From JACQGZ01 sp036004665 (lineage in GTDB: Bacteria > Sysuimicrobiota > Sysuimicrobiia > Sysuimicrobiales > Humicultoraceae): a stretch of 16,137 nt of DNA. This document shows, piece after piece, positions 15,302 through 16,137 of the stretch (the stretch's first letter is position 1; each line of letters begins with the position of its first letter). The translations under genes and the position numbers were made by a program. The DNA is taken from NCBI GenBank assembly GCA_036004665.1, contig DASYRG010000065.1, positions 1 through 16,137 of the forward strand, read 5' to 3'. The notes beneath the pieces were generated by a model. The model worked only from the letters and a program-made list of their open reading frames with translations. It had not been told where the DNA came from and did no database searches.

Positions 15302-15721
15302 ATGACTGCACCCCATCCCCTTGAGGAAGAAATCGCAGCCTACGCCGGGGGACTGTCTCCCCGACAGGAAAGCACAGCCATCGAGGAGCACCTCCGAGGC
15401 TGCGATCTCTGCCGTCCGATTGCGGCGGCGTACAAGGGGATTGTGGACGCGCTTGCTGAGTCCGCGGCGCCGGCGACGGTGCTCGAGGTTGCCCGCGACC
15501 GACTCACGCAGCGCGTCCGCCTGCGGCAGTTCGTCGACAGGCTCATCTCCGATCCAGCCTGGCACGGCGAGGTGGTGCGCAACCCTCAGGCCGCTCTGGA
15601 GCGCTTCCGGATTCCGCCCACGCCGGAGCTGGTGGCCGCCCTAAAGAGTTTGGAAGGACCGATCGAGGCGTACGGCAAAGAGCTCGACGAGCGAATCAGC
15701 AAGCTGATGCAATGGTTTTAG
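15302..15721 (+). CDS. Anti-sigma zinc-finger protein fused to a leader-peptide-like domain
   Basis: A 139-residue protein in two parts. Residues 1-45 have the zinc-binding anti-sigma (ZAS) motif: EEHLRGCDLCR with His30, Cys34 and Cys37 (H-x3-C-x2-C), preceded by AAYAGGLSPRQ. Such domains bind and hold ECF sigma factors. Residues 75-118 look like the leader of the flanking peptides. RQFVDRLISDPAWHGEV is followed by NPQAALERFRIPPTPELV, then AALKSL, matching FV, D, NP, A, L, F, E and KS of the peptides with a two-residue insertion. There is no membrane helix, so it is cytoplasmic. It is probably the anti-sigma factor for the sigma gene at 14241, with the leader-like part acting as a sensor or docking site (inference). 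It is likely co-transcribed with the second peptide 33 bases downstream. Confidence 0.75.
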   Translation: MTAPHPLEEEIAAYAGGLSPRQESTAIEEHLRGCDLCRPIAAAYKGIVDALAESAAPATVLEVARDRLTQRVRLRQFVDRLISDPAWHGEVVRNPQAALERFRIPPTPELVAALKSLEGPIEAYGKELDERISKLMQWF

Positions 15722-15734
15722 GTCATCATCTCTC

Positions 15735-15748
15735 GGGAAAGGAGGTAA
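15735..15748 (+). promoter_or_regulatory. Strong ribosome-binding site of peptide 2
   Basis: GGGAAAGGAGGTAA is shared base-for-base with the site before peptide 1 (14862-14875), with the same 9-base gap from GGAGG to ATG. It contains a full anti-16S match (AAAGGAGGT), much stronger than any other site in the window. Here no upstream arm pairs with it, so translation should be unmasked. Confidence 0.75.
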
Positions 15749-15754
15749 ACCACT

Positions 15755-16048
15755 ATGTCGCGTGAGGGTGTGGTGAGCTTCGTTACCCGTGCGATGGAGG
15801 ACGAGGCCTTTCGTGCGCAGTTGAAGGCGAACCCCGACGCCACCCTGGCCCAGTTTGACCTTACGGCTGAGGAGATCGCCGCAATCAAGAGCGCCGACCC
15901 GGCCAAGCTGGAGGACCTGGGCGTGGACGAGCGCGTCACCAAGACGGCGAGCCCGTACCAGACCTTGTCGTCACCGGTTGACGCCCTGGGCAGCGGCACG
16001 AGCCTCTACTCGCTGCTGAGCAATATCTTCACTCCGAAGAGCAAGTAG
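15755..16048 (+). CDS. Leader-peptide-like protein 2 (paralogue of peptide 1)
   Basis: A 97-residue protein of the same NHLP/Nif11-clan type, beginning MSREGVVSFVTRAMEDEAFR. Residues 23-53 are identical to peptide 1 although 10 of those 31 codons differ at silent positions, so the leader-like part is under strong protein-level selection. The linker GVDERVTK (56-63) is also shared. The region 64-82 differs in sequence and is two residues shorter. The last segment keeps the pattern L-Y-x-x-L, then IF, then PKSK. It has no Cys and no GG/GA site. It follows the anti-sigma-like gene by 33 bases without a terminator, so it is probably expressed from the 15258 promoter, and it ends in a hairpin related to that after peptide 1. 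It is a candidate precursor or decoy peptide. Confidence 0.8.
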   Translation: MSREGVVSFVTRAMEDEAFRAQLKANPDATLAQFDLTAEEIAAIKSADPAKLEDLGVDERVTKTASPYQTLSSPVDALGSGTSLYSLLSNIFTPKSK

Positions 16049-16083
16049 TAGCAGGCGGCCTGTCAGGAAACGTCAGCATGCTG

Positions 16084-16113
16084 GCGGGGGGCCGAGACGA
16101 CTCGGTCCCCCGC
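16084..16113 (+). terminator. Hairpin terminator after peptide 2
   Basis: GCGGGGG-G-CCGAG (16084-16096) pairs with CTCGG-T-CCCCCGC (16101-16113): 13 pairs including one G-T, with the loop ACGA. It is followed by GATCGCTTTCTCCCTT. It closely resembles the terminator after peptide 1, including the G-T position and the trailing GATCG, so the whole peptide-plus-terminator unit was probably duplicated. The T-tract is interrupted. Confidence 0.8.
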
Positions 16114-16137
16114 TGATCGCTTTCTCCCTTAGCCAGC

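Noticed and set aside
14882..16048. Lanthipeptide or double-glycine bacteriocin precursors
   Set aside because: Neither peptide has Cys or a GG/GA cleavage site after the leader-like part, and no modifying enzyme or peptidase-exporter is visible in the window.

Overview
High-GC bacterial DNA with dense coding, many GTG/TTG starts and little intergenic space. Nothing in the window fixes the taxonomy. Secretory (not lipoprotein) signal peptides, a CHRD protein, a LolA-like protein and a very large cyclase/ATPase/TPR protein suggest an uncultured soil or subsurface lineage with a Gram-negative-type envelope, but this is a guess. No mobile element, CRISPR array, rRNA or complete tRNA was seen.

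Layout. 1-138: the 3' end of a SnoaL-like protein. 300-4128: a three-gene ABC importer operon of the peptide/nickel class (binding protein and two permeases) with no ATPase genes in the window. 4150-5115 (minus): a two-lobed GNAT acetyltransferase. 5230-8607: a 1125-residue class III nucleotide cyclase fused to an ATPase and TPR-like helices. 8639-8655: an isolated tRNA T-arm-like sequence, followed by a terminator between convergent genes. 8727-9257 and 9486-10103 (minus): a secreted CHRD protein and a secreted LolA-like protein.

From about 10172 to the end lies the most unusual part. A tightly packed plus-strand operon encodes an unrecognised helical protein (107 aa), a PqqD-like/M50 membrane metalloprotease carrying two cyclic-nucleotide-binding domains (748 aa), a small zinc-ribbon protein (71 aa), an M16 zinc protease (410 aa, TTG start) and an ECF-type sigma factor (183 aa). 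The last three are joined by 4-bp stop/start overlaps. Then come two paralogous 97-99 aa peptides that resemble NHLP/Nif11-clan (Os1348-like) RiPP leader peptides. Between them is a 139-aa protein joining an anti-sigma zinc-finger motif to a domain that itself resembles the peptide leader.

Proposed logic (inference). The sigma factor recognises two near-identical promoter-like elements, GGGAAG-N16-GCATCTA. One lies in front of the first peptide and one in front of the anti-sigma/second-peptide pair. Each peptide gene ends in a strong, related hairpin terminator. The first peptide's Shine-Dalgarno sequence is locked in a 9-bp hairpin. The anti-sigma's leader-like domain could let it sense peptide levels or the processing machinery, and the membrane protease could be gated by cAMP or cGMP, possibly made by the nearby cyclase. 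No classical RiPP modifying enzyme is visible before the window ends, so the locus could be a peptide natural-product cluster or a protease-controlled signalling system.
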